In this document: piece after piece, positions 10,684-23,635 of the stretch
How positions within the stretch are numbered: position 1 is the stretch's first letter
How the letters are laid out: each line of letters starts with the position of its first letter
Assembly: GCF_046630445.1 (NCBI RefSeq)
Contig: NC_092339.1
Location: 314,153,501-314,217,500, forward strand
Reading direction: 5' to 3'
From: Rutidosis leptorrhynchoides
Taxonomy: Eukaryota > Streptophyta > Magnoliopsida > Asterales > Asteraceae
Length of the DNA stretch: 64,000 nucleotides
Position numbers and translations under genes: made by a program
Notes under the pieces: generated by a model
What the model was told of the DNA's origin: nothing
The model's database searches: none
Seen by the model: only the letters and a program-made list of their open reading frames with translations

Positions 10684-10718
10684 AATTTCGGGACGAAATT
10701 TATTTAACGGGTAGGTAC
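10683..10718 (+). promoter_or_regulatory. Hairpin and polypurine-tract region of E1
   Basis: AAATTTCG-GGA-CGAAATTT (10683-10701) is a perfect 8-bp stem with a 3-nt loop. After 17 nt, ending AACGGGTAGGTAC (10706-10718), the 3' LTR begins. The same layout occurs before the 3' LTRs of E0 (15901-15936) and E2 (27945-27980). The AACGGGTAGG part is the likely plus-strand primer (PPT) although it is not a pure purine run. Confidence 0.8.
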
Positions 10719-13700
10719 TGTAGTGACCCGAACTTTTCCATGTTTATATATATTAATTGAGATTGATATTTACATGATTAAATGTTTCCAACATGTTAAG
10801 AAATCAAACTTGTTAAGACTTGATTAATTGAAATATGTTTCATATAGACAATTGACCACCCAAGTTGACCGGTGATTCACGAACGTTAAAACTTGTAAAA
10901 ACTATATGATGACATATATATGGATATATATATAGTTAAAATGATACTATGATAAGTAAACATATCATTAAGTATATTAACAATGAACTACATATGTAAA
11001 AACAAGACTACTAACTTAATGATTTTTAAACGAGACATATATGTAACGATTATCGTTGTAAAGACATTTAATGTATATATATCATATTAAGAGATATTCA
11101 TACATGATAATATCATGATAATATAATAATTTAAAATCTCATTTGATATTATAAACATTGGGTTAACAACATTTAAGAAGATCGTTAACCTAAAGGTTTC
11201 AAAACAACACTTACATGTAACGACTAACGATGACTTAACGACTCAGTTAAAATGTATATACATGTAGTGTTTTAATATGTATTTATACACTTTTGAAAGA
11301 CTTCAATACACTTATCAAAATACTTCTACTTAACAAAAATGCTTACAATTACATTCTCGTTCAGTTTCATCAACAATTCTACTCGTATGCACCCGTATTC
11401 GTACTCGTACAATACACAGCTTTTAGATGTATGTACTATTGGTATATACACTCCAATGATCAGCTATTAGCAGCCCATGTGAGTCACCTAACACATGTGG
11501 GAACCATCATTTGGCAACTAGCATGAAATATCTCATAAAATTACAAAAATATGAGTAATCATTCATGACTTATTTACATGAAAACAAAATTACATATCCT
11601 TTATATCTAATTCATACACCAACGACCAAAAAACCTACAAACACTTTCATTCTTCAATTTTCTACATCTAATTGATCTCTCTCAAGTTCTATCTTCAAGT
11701 TCTAAGTGTTCTTCATATATTCTACAAGTTCTAGTTACATAAAATCAAGAATACTTTCAAGTTTGCTAGCTCACTTCCAATCTTGTAAGGTGATCATCCA
11801 ACCTCAAGAAATCTTTGTTTCTTACAGTAGGTTATCATTCTAATACAAGGTAATAATCATATTCAAACTTTGGTTCAATTTCTATAACTATAACAATCTT
11901 ATTTCAAGTGATGATCTTACGTGAACTTGTTTTCGTGTCATGATTCTGCTTCAAGAACTTCGAGCCATCCAAGGATCCGTTGAAGCTAGATCCATTTTTC
12001 TCTTTTCCAGTAGGTTTATCCAAGGAACTTAAGGTAGTAATTATGTTCATAACATCATTCGATTCATACATATAAAGCTATCTTATTCGAAGGTTTAAAC
12101 TTGTAATCACTAGAACATAGTTTAGTTAATTCTAAACTTGTTCGCAAACAAAAGTTAATCCTTCTAACTTGACTTTTAAAATCAACTAAACACATGTTCT
12201 ATATCTATATGATATGCTAACTTAATGATTTAAAACCTGGAGACACGAAAAACACCGTAAAACCAGATTTACGCTGTCGTAGTAACACCGCGGGCTGTTT
12301 TGGGTTAGTTAATTAAAAACTATGATAAACTTTGATTTAAAAGTTGTTATTCTGAGAAAATGATTTTTATTATGAACATGAAACTATATACAAAAATTAT
12401 GGTTAAACTCAAAGTGGAAGTATGTTTTCTAAAATGGTCATCTAGACGTCGTTCTTTCGACTAAAATGACTACCTTTACAAAAATGACTTGTAACTTATT
12501 TTTCCGACTATAAACCTATACTTTTTCTATTTATATTCATAAAATAGAGTTCAATATGAAACCATAGCAATTTGATTCACTCAAAACGGATTTAAAATGA
12601 AGAAGTTATGGGTAAAACAAGATTGGATAATTATTCTCATTTTAGCTACGTGAAAATTGGTAACAAATCTATTCCAACCATAACTTAATCAACTTGTATT
12701 GTATATTATGTAATCTTGAGATACCATAGACACGTATACAATATTTCGACCTATCATGTCGACACATCTATATATATTTCGGAACAACCATAGACACTCT
12801 ATATATGAATGTTGGAGTTAGCTATACAGGGTTGAGGTTGATTCCAAAATATATATAGTTTGAGTTGTGATCAATACTGAGATACGTATACACTGGGTCG
12901 TGTATTGATTCAAGATAATATTTATCGATTTATTTCTGTACATCTAACTGTGGACAACTAGTTGTAGGTTACTAACGAGGACAGCTGACTTAATAAACTT
13001 AAAACATCAAAATATATTAAAAGTGTTGTAAATATATTTTGAACATACTTTGATATATATGTATATATTGTTATAGGTTCGTGAATCAACCAGTGGCCAA
13101 GTCTTACTTCCCGACGAAGTAAAAATCTGTGAAAGTGAGTTATAGTCCCACTTTTAAAATCTAATATTTTTGGGATGAGAATACATGCAGGTTTTATAAA
13201 TGATTTACAAAATAGACACAAGTACGTGAAACTACATTCTATGGTTGAATTATCGAAATCGAATATGCCCCTTTTTATTAAGTCTGGTAATCTAAGAATT
13301 AGGGAACAGACACCATAATTGACGCGAATCGTAAAGATAGATCTATTGGGCCTAACAAACCCTATCCAAAGTATCGGATGCTTTAGTACTTCGAAATTTA
13401 TATCATATCCGAAGGTTGTCCCGGAATGATGGGGATATTCTTATATATATGCATCTTGTTAATGTCGGTTACCAGGTGTTCACCATATGAATGATTTTTA
13501 TCTCTATGTATGGGATGTGTATTGAAATATGAAATCTTGTGGTCTATTATTATGATTTGATATATATAGGTTAAACCTATAACTCACCAACATTTTTGTT
13601 GACGTTTTAAGCATGTTTATTCTCAGGTGATTATTAAGAGCTTCCGCTGTCGCATACTTAAATAAGGACGAGATTTGGAGTCCATGCTTGTATGATATTG

Positions 13701-13969
13701 TGTAAAAACTGCATTCAAGAAACTTATTTTGTTGTAACATATTTGTATTGTAAACCATTATGTAATGGTCGTGTGTAAACAGGATATTTTAGATTATTAT
13801 TATTTGATAATCTACGTAAAGCTTTTTAAACCTTTATTGATGAAATAAAGGTTATGGTTTGTTTTAAAATGAATGCAGTCTTTGAAAAACGTCTCATATA
13901 GAGGTCAAAACCTCGCAACGAAATCAATTAATATGGAACGTTTTTAGTCAATAAGAACGGGACATTTCA
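10719..13969 (+). repeat. 3' LTR of E1
   Basis: TG...CA bounded, 3251 bp, and near-identical to the 5' LTR with about 1% substitutions by eye and a small TA-repeat length difference near 10920. It is followed directly by the TCATA target duplication (13970-13974) and then E0 internal DNA. Confidence 0.95.
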
Positions 13970-13974
13970 TCATA
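13970..13974. repeat. Target-site duplication of E1, right copy (TCATA)
   Basis: Identical to 986-990. It confirms that 1-985 and 13975 onward were contiguous before E1 inserted. Confidence 0.95.
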
Positions 13975-15936
13975 TACTCATCCGCATCTTGTAACGAGAA
14001 CTGCCATAACAATTACCGGGAATCAGCAATCAATACTTTGAAAACTCACAGCATATCTACATCAACAGTTATATGTATGACATTTATCTCTTAGAATTAT
14101 GATCTCTCATTCTGAAATTCTAAAAAGCACTCAGTCACAAATCAATACTCTGAATGTTGAAAAAGCTGAATGAAGCAGCAGAAACCATAGACAACCGTAA
14201 ATGACTGTAATCGTCGGAAGTTTGATGATAAAGAATAATATGTTGGAAAAGCTCAGAAACGTTGGAACTGGAAAACGGATAGAGTTAACCACAAAGGAGA
14301 CCAAGGACAAATACAAGGACCATACCCTATATTCAAAGAATCCAGATAATTCTGGATCCGTTGAAATCTTTAGAGAATATCTTGCTCCGAAGTCATGTTA
14401 AAATTTTACGGAAAATCTTTCTCTATCAACCATCGAACTTAGAAATTCCAAAATATCATCATCAATATCTTTGATATTTCTGAGGATATTTTCATAAATA
14501 TTCTCGTCCGAAATTATATACCTCTTCGTGCTTCCTGTGTATCATTATATTGGAAACATTCAATAGAAAATTTAGTTCCGAAAAGCAGATTATGCGAAAC
14601 TATAAAGAAAGCCGTGGACAAATCACAAAGAATAAGTTTGACTTCAAAGAATCCAAATGATTCAATGTTTGCTAAAGTCTTTAGTGAATATCTTGCTCCT
14701 TACTCTAAATCCTTACGGACAATAGTTTCTATCATCCTCTGATCTTAGATATTCCGAGATATTATCGTATCTTTCATTATAAATATCCTCGATATTTCTG
14801 AATATATTTTCATAACTAATTTTAACTGAAATCATTAATCTCTTCGTGCTATCAGTGTTACATCATATAGAAACTGTTAGTTTCTATATTCTGTAAACTT
14901 TCGAGCTTCAAATATGAATGTTTTTGAAGTAGTGTTGGGAACTGATGCATGAGTTATTATAATATAATGACACTTGATCAATGTGATTATATTACAGTAA
15001 TTCATGCTGAGTTTCTAATGGAACGTGATGATTCACAATACCATCATCATGTGCCATTTACACGACTCTTACATTCTACCCAATCTTCAAACATATTAAG
15101 AACATATCTTCTTGATAGTTCTATCTTTTCTGAATATTCTGGTAATTTGACAAATCAAGATCGTGCTATTACGATTTCCTTCTTAGAACATTAACTATGT
15201 TCATTCCAAATTTCATATCTACAAATACTGGACCATTATTCGCTTGACTTAGAGTCGAGAAGAGAATAAAAAGGCAAAGAGCTCCGAAATATAGAGGCGG
15301 ATATAAAGCCCGATAATAACACATAAATTACAAACCATGTATATCAATGTTTATCGTCACATAAAGACACGGGAGAATTAAAAACACTATAACCCCAAGG
15401 TAATAGTAAAAATAAATAAAATCCTCTGATGGTAAATGAAAAAGAAGAATGACAGATATGAAAGTTAGGAGTATATCAAGAATCAGTACTGGATGGAGCA
15501 TATTAACGGATGCTTTAACGTATGAGTTGAGGGAGAAAGAATAGAAGGTGTGAGTTGTAAGGAAACGACGGGGGTGGATTTATAATAAAATATTCGACAA
15601 AGCAATCAAAACGGACGATCGCATTTAAAGCGGATCCTAATTCCCTTGATAATCGAAGAATCAAATCTTATTACAAATATTTTTTCACAAATCTATTAAA
15701 CATGGGAAAATAACCCTATCTACGTCAAAAGATATGACGAACCTATACCTACTCATTTCACTCTTTGGTGATAGCTTCACTTATACTCTTCACAAAAATA
15801 AAATGGTTTTATCCATACTACTCAATGATGATAAAACTCTATTTATCAACTCATTTTCGTCATGAAAACATTTTTATAGTTAGCCATGACGACCTCGATC
15901 AAATTTCGGGACGAAATTTCTTTAACGGGTAGGTAC
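13975..15936 (+). mobile_element. Element E0, internal region, right part, ending in PPT
   Basis: Non-coding continuation of E0, similar to 27000-27980 of E2 (for instance the GAGACCAAGG and GAATATCTTGCTCCG stretches near 14300-14390 and 27210-27310). It contains an imperfect direct duplication: about 14215-14410 resembles about 14565-14710, each ending in the GAATATCTTGCTCC phrase. It ends with the hairpin AAATTTCG-GGA-CGAAATTT at 15901-15919 and the PPT-like AACGGGTAGGTAC at 15924-15936. Short open frames at 14201 and 14949 show no recognisable domain. Confidence 0.8.
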
Positions 15937-17887
15937 TGTGATGACCCGGGAATTTCTGATCAAATTTAAACTTAAATCTTTAGATGTTCCCGACACGATA
16001 AGCAAAGTTTGTTAAGATTGAATCTCAAAAGTTTTAAAATGTGTTCATACATTCAATTACTCTTTGACCATTCCCGACGATCCACGAACAATTGTGTGTA
16101 AGTAAAAATGTATATAAATAAAAAAAATAAACAAAAGAATATACAAATTTATGTTATTAGTTAAATGAAATTATATATAAAGACAGATGATTGTTATACA
16201 TAATTATTATTTCTATTAGAATATATATAAGAAACATAAATATTATATGTGAAAATAAATATTAGTTAGGATGAAATAACATAAAGTTTAAAGAAATATA
16301 AATGATTATAAATAAGACAGTTATACATTCATAGTTTATATGCAACCATATATTATATAGTGTATTAAAATGTATAAATATTCAATATATATTAACATAT
16401 AATATATATTGTATAATTATTAAATATTACATAATTAATAATACGTAATACTAATATATTAAATGAAATTACAAGTTAAAATATAAATGTTATATCATTA
16501 TATTTACTTTCATTACTAATATTAGTATCAATATTAATATTAATATTAGTATATTACTATTTAATATAATATATAGAATTGATACATCTAATTTGTTATA
16601 TCATTATAATTAGTAGTAAGATTTTAATTTTTAGTTATGTTGATTATTTATTATTATTATTATCTTTAACAATATTATTATTATTAATAACATTAGTATT
16701 ATTATAATTATATTTATTAGAAAATAAGACAATATATTATCATTATCATTGGAAATATTATTTTACCATTATTATAATTATGATTTTAAATATTATTATG
16801 AATATTATTATTATAATTACCTTTATCATCAAAAATTATTATTAAACTTATTATTTTTATTAAAATTATCATTATTGTTATTACTAATACCATTACATTA
16901 TTATCATTAGATTCTTTATCAATAATTATTATTAATATTATTATTATTAACAGTATTATTATTATTAATTATATGTATAATTATTATTTATTAATATTAA
17001 TGATATATAACAGTTAAAGAATCCCATTTTTGTTATACATCACCATCAAACTTTTATTTTTGTCTGAACTAGTACACATCGAAAATCAAACTTCCTAATG
17101 CAGACAAATTGAGTTATAGGTCTCCATCTACCCTTTATTATTTTTATGTTATTTTCTTTTTCTCTGATTTAAAAAAAAAAAAAACTATGTCAACTATATC
17201 TGTATATACACAACAATCAGTTGCTTAATGAGAGGAGAAAAGATATTCGATTTTCCCTATCATCAGTAACAAATATCAATTTCAACTAAGTCAATTTGTG
17301 GAATTAAAATCGAAAATATCAAAAGCTAAACCGTTTATATCTCTGTTCGTGTCACATTCAACAGAAAGCTTGATTCCTAAAGTTTTTTTTTTAAAATCCA
17401 TAAATGTAGTTTTGCTTGGAATATTCTGAACGATCTTATTGCAAAAGATCATCTTCCAATTCCTCTTTATCACTTCTAATTTTGAAGTCAAAGTGATGAA
17501 TTCAAAAAGTCAAACATTTTGTTTATCCAAAAATTCGAATTCGTTTTCGTGATTCTGTTGAAATTGATAAGTCCTAAAGTTTGCATACATGATTTCTAAA
17601 CTAGTTCATGTAGAAAGAATTGTCCAAAACTTTATCTAAGTCAAAAATCGATTTTTGGTTTTTAAAGAGAGTCGCGAACAGCAGGTTTGTTTATAATTTT
17701 TTTTTTTTTTGTGTTAATCATGAAGCACACTTTATAGTTTTCTGATTATATAAGCCTTAAACAAATCTCAATTAGAAGTTAGGATTGGTTATGGATCGAT
17801 TCAGTTTTTAGGTGTAAAGAAAAAGAGTAATAGGAAACAGAAACACTTATTAAATATAAACGGGATTGGGATATAATCAGAAAAGTA

Positions 17888-17954
17888 TCATGGCTTGGAT
17901 GGATGAGTGTGTGTCGGGTTAGCGAGGGGTCTCGAGTTCGATCCTAGGTGCAGA
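17888..17954 (+). other. tRNA-derived (SINE-like) module in the E0 LTR
   Basis: TGGCTTGGATGG resembles a Pol III A box and GAGTTCGATCC a B box, about 45 bp apart. They are followed 160 bp later by a long TTA microsatellite. The E2 LTRs carry an equivalent module in the same order. It could be a fixed SINE insertion or a functional Pol III-type promoter in the LTR. It is not a tRNA gene, as no cloverleaf could be made out. Confidence 0.45.
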
Positions 17955-18115
17955 CAGTATTCTTTTTACAGCTCGAATTAAAGGTAGTTTTAATTTTTTT
18001 TTATTTTTATTAATATTGTTATTATTATTGTTGTTATAAATTATTAGTGTTATTATTACTAAATATTATTAGAATTTTAATTATTATTATTACTACCATG
18101 CTTAAGTAATATGAA

Positions 18116-18185
<70 letters not shown>
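18116..18185. repeat. (TTA)n microsatellite in the E0 LTR
   Basis: About 22 uninterrupted ATT/TTA units in an already AT-rich LTR, downstream of the tRNA-like module. Confidence 0.95.
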
Positions 18186-19938
18186 ATTAACATTATTGAT
18201 GCAATTGTTATTACAAATTTTACCATTTAAGAATTAGTTATCATTTATCATTATTATTATTATGATTATGGTTATAATTAAGAATATGGTTGTTAGTATT
18301 ATTATTATTATTATTATAATTATTAATGACTAAGATATGTATTATCATTATTATTGTGTAGACATAAATACTATAATTAATGTTATTATCATTTTATTAT
18401 TAAGTAACCTCATTAAGTATTATTAAAGTTATTACTGATAGTACTAATATTAAAATAAATATTAGTATGATTAGGATTATTATTATTATGAGTAGCTTTT
18501 AATGAACCATTACTAAAATTATTAATATTAGTAATAAAATGGTTATGTTTATAGTTACTAATAATATCAATATCGTTACTATTATCATTAATACCAGAAG
18601 TATCATAATTTTTTTTTAAAACTAGTAATATCATTATTATTAGCATTAAAAGTATTATTAAAGTTATTATTTTATATGAAACTTACATCATTATTATTAT
18701 ATTTAAATTTAATAGTATTATTAACATATCTTAATATTTCCATTAACTTAACTAACAAATGATATTCATATGACAATATATTTAATACACATAAGTAAAC
18801 TATATTAAGATCTTATTAATTATTAAAATATATAACATAAATATATAATAAAAGATATAAAAATTATCACTAATAATAATATAAATATTGGTTCGATTAC
18901 GACAATATATATTAATGAATATACGAATGATATAGGTTCGTGAATCCGAGGCCAACCCAGCATTGTTCAATATAGTCATATGTATTTTTACTACAAAATA
19001 CATTAGGTGAGTTTCATTTACTTCCCCTTTTACTCTTTACATTTTTGGGGCTGAGAAAATATGCAAATGTTTTATTAACTGTTTTACAATAATTATATGC
19101 GTGAGTTTCATTACTCCCTTTTAAATGCTTTTGCAATATATATTTTTGGGACTGAGAATACATGCGCTGTTTTTATAACTGTTTTACGAAATAGACACAA
19201 GTAATTGAAACTACATTATATGGTTGAATGATCGAAATCGAATATGCCCCTTTTAGTCTGGTAATCTAAGAATTAGGGAACAGACACCCTAATTGACGCG
19301 AATCCTAAAGATAGATCTATCGGGCCCAACAAGCCCCATCCAAAGTACCGGATGCTTTAGTACTTCGAAATTTATATCATGTCCGAAGGAGGATCCCGGA
19401 ATGATGGGGATATTCTTATATGCATATTGTGAATGTCGGTTACCAGGTGTTCAATCCATATGAATGATACTTTTGTCTCTATGCACGGGACGTATGTTTA
19501 TAAGAAATGGAAATATGAAATCTTGTGGTCTATTAAAATTATGAAATGATTATTTATGTTAAACTAATGAATTCACCAACCTTTTGGTTGACACTTTAAA
19601 GCATGTTTATTCTCAGGTACGAAAGAAATCTTCCTCTGTGCATTTGCTCATCTTAGAGATATTACTTGGAGTCATTCATGACATATTTCAAAAAACGTTG
19701 CATTCGAGTCGTTGAGTTCATCAAGATTATTATTAAGTCAATTATAGTAAGATATATTACGAAATAGTATGCATGTTGTCAACTTTCGATGAAATGAAAG
19801 ATTGTCTTTTCAAAAACGAATGCAATGTTTGTAAAACGTATCATATAGAGGTCAAGTACCTCGCGATGTAATCAACTGTTGTGAATCATTTATAATCAAG
19901 ATGGACTTCGTCCGGATGGATTAGGACGGGTCCTTTCA

Positions 19939-20012
19939 CTTTGCTTATCGTGTCGGAAACATATAAAGATTAAGTTTAAATTTGGTCGAAAATTTTCGGG
20001 TCGTATGGGGTG
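19939..20012 (-). repeat. Antisense LTR head, interrupted by E0
   Basis: Read on the minus strand it gives TACGACCCGAAAATTTTCG followed by AAATTTAAACTTAA and ACACGATAAGCAAAG, which is the first 70 or so bases of an LTR of this family. It is cut off at the E0 LTR end, so E0 apparently inserted about 70 bp inside an older LTR in opposite orientation. The rest should lie left of the window. Confidence 0.55.
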
Positions 20013-20360
20013 ACGGAGTGGTGGTTAATGGTTGTTGATAGGTCAAAGTGGTGAAGGTGGTGGTAGTATGTTTTCAACAGAAGGAAACCCGACCAAGTGG
20101 GTTTCGATCTAACCTTCACTTATAGTTTTAATTTCCAAATTGTTAATGGTTTGATCGAGTTGAATTAGAAACAGAAGATACCGGTACATAAGGAGGTGAT
20201 TAATTGATGGTTCAACTAAGTGAAGTAATCAATCGAATAGTTTGATTCTTGTTTTTGAGATTGTTCGAAAGGAAGGCAGCAGCAAATGGTTATTGTGTTG
20301 GTGGCTTGATGATCATGATTGAAGTAGAATAACAAACACATAATCAAAGTTGTGTAGTGG
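20013..20360. other. Short unassigned stretch before E2
   Basis: 348 bp without a gene. On the minus strand it is rich in ACCACC/CAACAACC phrases like the central part of the E2 LTR (22180-22680), so it may be the middle of the antisense LTR that resumes at 32188. Its minus-strand open frame (20216-20491) runs into E2 and is not protein-like. Confidence 0.35.
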
Positions 20361-20365
20361 TGGGT
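20361..20365. repeat. Target-site duplication of E2, left copy (TGGGT)
   Basis: TGGGT precedes the 5' LTR and recurs at 32183-32187 directly after the 3' LTR. Confidence 0.92.
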
Positions 20366-21728
20366 TGTCACGACCCAGAAAATTTTGACTAATTTTAAAT
20401 CAAACTCTCGATACAATATTGTATTTTTGACACGATAAGCAAAGTCTGTATAGTTGAGTCTCAAAAATTTTGAACTGTTTGATATATTCATTTAACTTCG
20501 ACCATTCCGACGATTCACGAACCTTTAATTGTAGATATATATATGTGTGTATATATATATTTATATATATTAATCTGAAATATTATATATTGTTCTTATT
20601 AAATGTAATTATGATACTATGATAATTATTATTTAAAAACATGTCTATATATAAATAATGTATATTAAATATATATTTTGCGATTTCGAATCTATTTAGT
20701 AAATGACTAATTTCACTTAATTAAAATTTGATGGATATTACATGAGTAAAATACGAACTAATATTATTTTAAAATAAGCGGTGATTCGAAAATGAGTTCT
20801 ATAAATTTTAGGCTTATTTAAAATGTATTTAGGAACTATTTGTTAAGTTTTAACACTTTTTATATTTTACCCATAAATGAGAGGGACGATTGATGTAATT
20901 TTTATTTATAAATTAATGATCGAATTTTATATCATAATGACTTAAATAAATAAAAAGAATTTAATTTAAAATTTTGGGAATTTTCTGAAGATTTTTATCC
21001 GCCACTGTTTAACAACGGAGTCCGAAATTCAGTCCTTAAAAGGCGATGGTTAATGTATGTTATTGCACGTTTATATAAACTAATGTAATATTATATTATG
21101 TATATCTGTTGATTCCTATTTCTAATTGATTCGCACTGTTGGTAATTGATTCAATCAACACTTTATGAGTATTATTACATAATGATTGTTAATACTTTAT
21201 TATACAAATTACATATAAATATAAATATAGACTTATAGATATAATATATTCACAAGAACTGAATGTTAAAACCACCATCAATCTATCTTCTCTCTCTCTC
21301 CAAGTTATATATACATATATACTCGTACGAGGCATATATCTCTGAAACATACAAATCGCCATCATCATCAAACAACACCACCCCAAACAAACACCCTTGT
21401 TGTTGTAATGCTACTGTTTTGATTTCGTGTTCGGTTTACAACCCAAAAACCGAACCATTCGTTGTTGTTGATAACGAAGAACAAGAACACTGATCAATCC
21501 TCTTAGGTTGCTGCTACTATTCTGATTCATCAAACCACCATAAACCCACGCATACATCCTCAAGTTTGTTGCTATTATTTTTCTCCATCATCGTCAATCT
21601 CCATAAACCTCATCATCACCGAACCATTGCTACTTCAAAACTAAACTGAACACCCTTGTTGTTGAATTATTATACAAAGTCCACCCCACTATGACCTTCA
21701 TCGGTTGCTGCAGCTCTCAAACCTTATA

Positions 21729-21934
21729 CTCCCTCCGTCCCAGATTAATTGTCCCCAGACAAAAAACACACAGTTTTAGGAAATCCCACTAACTTTATTT
21801 CTCCACCAATGAAATATCTTCTCTCTCCAGATCCACCAATGAAATATCTCCTTTACTTTCTATTTATGGAAGTAGACAATTAATTTGGGACATCCCAAAA
21901 TGGAATACTGGACAATAATTTAGGGACGGAGGTA

Positions 21935-21935
<1 letters not shown>
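21729..21935. mobile_element. Stowaway-type MITE inside the E2 5' LTR
   Basis: 207 bp with terminal inverted repeats CTCCCTCCGTCCC and GGGACGGAGGTAG (one mismatch), flanked by TA on both sides (21727-21728, 21936-21937). These are the hallmarks of Tc1/mariner-derived Stowaway MITEs. The 3' LTR lacks it at the matching point (about 29342), giving an empty site and showing that it inserted after E2. Confidence 0.92.
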
Positions 21936-22029
<94 letters not shown>

Positions 22030-22043
22030 TATATACATATATA
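21936..22043. repeat. (TA)n microsatellite in the E2 5' LTR
   Basis: A long TA run with two ATAC interruptions near the end. The matching run in the 3' LTR is 29345-29470 and differs in length and interruptions. Confidence 0.95.
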
Positions 22044-23512
22044 TTTTGTTGTTTGCTTCATCTTGTTCGACTAACCAGTCACTATGACTTGTTATTCGAT
22101 TTCAAGACCCATTCGGAAACCCATCACTATCGTGTTCCTACTTCTTTCTTTCTATTGAGCACTACATGACCTTCACCATTGAACTTTACAATTTAATCAT
22201 CATTAACCATCGTCAATTATACGACTTGGCTCCTTATCGTTGTCCGACTACCAACACCATCTTTTAAACTTATGAACATCACAACCATACCACCACCTTT
22301 CATCTCACACCCATCACCACCATGTTAACCACCACCGGGAACTAATAAGCAAACACCACCATTTTTTTTATGAAACCCTTCATCTTCTTTTAACCGCCAC
22401 CACCAACACCCTTTGTTGATCATTCACTTGCAAAACCCCACCAGTATACTTCTTCTAATTTCTATTCCTTGATCAACAAACCCACATCATGCTTTATTTA
22501 TACGACTGTTATTATTTTTAACAAACGAACACATCTCTTTTATTTTTCTTATGTCTCTCATCATCAACCCACACCCATCCTCATCATTCTTCTGTTTCTG
22601 TTAATGTCGAAGACCACCTGCAGCCTCCATTTTCACTGTTTCTGTTTTAACCAAACCACCATCACAAAACACCGTAACCACCATTAAACACCATCGAATC
22701 ATATATATATATATATATATATATTTTTACGTTTTCTTGTTCGTTTACCAACCCATCACCGAAGACACCCACATATCTTCACCATGTCAAACTACCTCTC
22801 CTGACTTTTGTTTCTTTCCTTCGTGAACTATACAACCAGTACCGAATATTTTTGCTGTGACTTGTGAGCCTATCTCAACTTTTAGTATTATATGAATTTA
22901 AGTATGTTGAGTGGTTAAGAAAATGACAACAAATGGGGTATCCAAGAAATAGAAACGTGGGTTCCAGTTCATTGTGTCTTTGGCTCAATTAAAATATTGT
23001 AGCAGATGAAATTAAATCTGTTAATGATTTCGAATTGGGCTACTTGATTTTGTGGACTGAGATACAACTCAAATGTATGGGCCGAAAATTTATGGAGCCA
23101 AACAAATCCAATTCATTTTCTATTTTCAAAATCCAACTACATATGGCTACAATCGATTTTCATTTTTGTTCTGCTACAGCTATTCTTGCGGCTGTCTTTT
23201 CTTTTTGGTTGAACGAGAATGATGAAGTTATCATAATGGTATATGAGGATCATGATGATAAATATAATATAAGATGATGCTAGGATGATGTTGAGGGTAT
23301 ATGATGCATAATGATGATGATTATGATCGTAATATGTTATGAAGGTGATGATAATTACAATAGTGATAATGATGGTTATGTTAAGAGAAGGATTAGATGT
23401 TGAGTAGATTAGGATAATGATACGGTTAATGAAGAAAAAAAAGGAAAAACAGAAATTCACGGTTTAAATAGATTTAAGATGCGAGTTATATTAAGAAAAA
23501 CAGAAGACGAAT

Positions 23513-23566
23513 CTATGGTTGTTGTGTGTAACCAAGAGGTCTTGGGTTCAAACCTTGTTTGAGGCA
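23513..23566 (+). other. tRNA-derived (SINE-like) module in the E2 5' LTR
   Basis: ATGGTTGTTGTGTG (weak A box) and GGTCTTGGGTTCAAACC (good B box), followed after about 40 bp by (TTA)n at 23605-23659. The same order is seen in the E0 LTR and in the E2 3' LTR (30928-30981, then 31020-31147). Confidence 0.45.
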
Positions 23567-23604
23567 TTTATTTTTGGAAAAAGCTCTTAAGGTAGTAAGA
23601 TATC

Positions 23605-23635
<31 letters not shown>

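Larger units (their letters stand above)
991..13969 (+). mobile_element. Element E1: Ty3/gypsy chromovirus (Tekay-like) carrying extra ORFs
   Basis: A complete LTR retrotransposon of about 13 kb, inserted into E0 with a TCATA target duplication. Order: 5' LTR 991-4243, PBS and leader from 4244, acidic ORF 4453-4971, F-box ORF 5207-5890, gag-protease 6089-7657, RT-RNase H-integrase start 7632-9632, rest of integrase and chromodomain to 10683, hairpin and PPT, 3' LTR 10719-13969. The PR-RT-RH-IN order and the C-terminal chromodomain-like segment place it in the chromoviruses, most like Tekay. By eye the two LTRs differ at about 25-30 of 3250 positions (near 1%), so the insertion is fairly recent. 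Pol is disrupted while the three upstream ORFs are open. Confidence 0.95.
15937..19938 (+). repeat. 3' LTR of element E0
   Basis: It begins TGTGATGACCCGGG right after the PPT and ends GGACGGGTCCTTTCA, about 4.0 kb. The head (ACACGATAAGCAAAG, ACCATTCCCGACGATCCACGAAC) resembles the E2 LTR head, and the tail (from about 19200) resembles the E1 LTR tail. The middle (16100-17000 and 18000-18900) is extremely AT-rich with many TTA/ATT repeats. No second copy is in the window, so age cannot be judged. The following bases CTTTG could be its target duplication. Confidence 0.8.

Noticed and set aside
17888-17954. tRNA gene
   Set aside because: A and B boxes only; no acceptor stem or cloverleaf. Kept as a SINE-like module. 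The same applies to 23513-23566, 44680-44760 and 48700-48815.
21263-21493. 76-codon ORF repeated in both E2 LTRs (also 28879-29109)
   Set aside because: Present twice only because the LTRs are near-identical; composition reflects CCA/CAC-rich LTR sequence.
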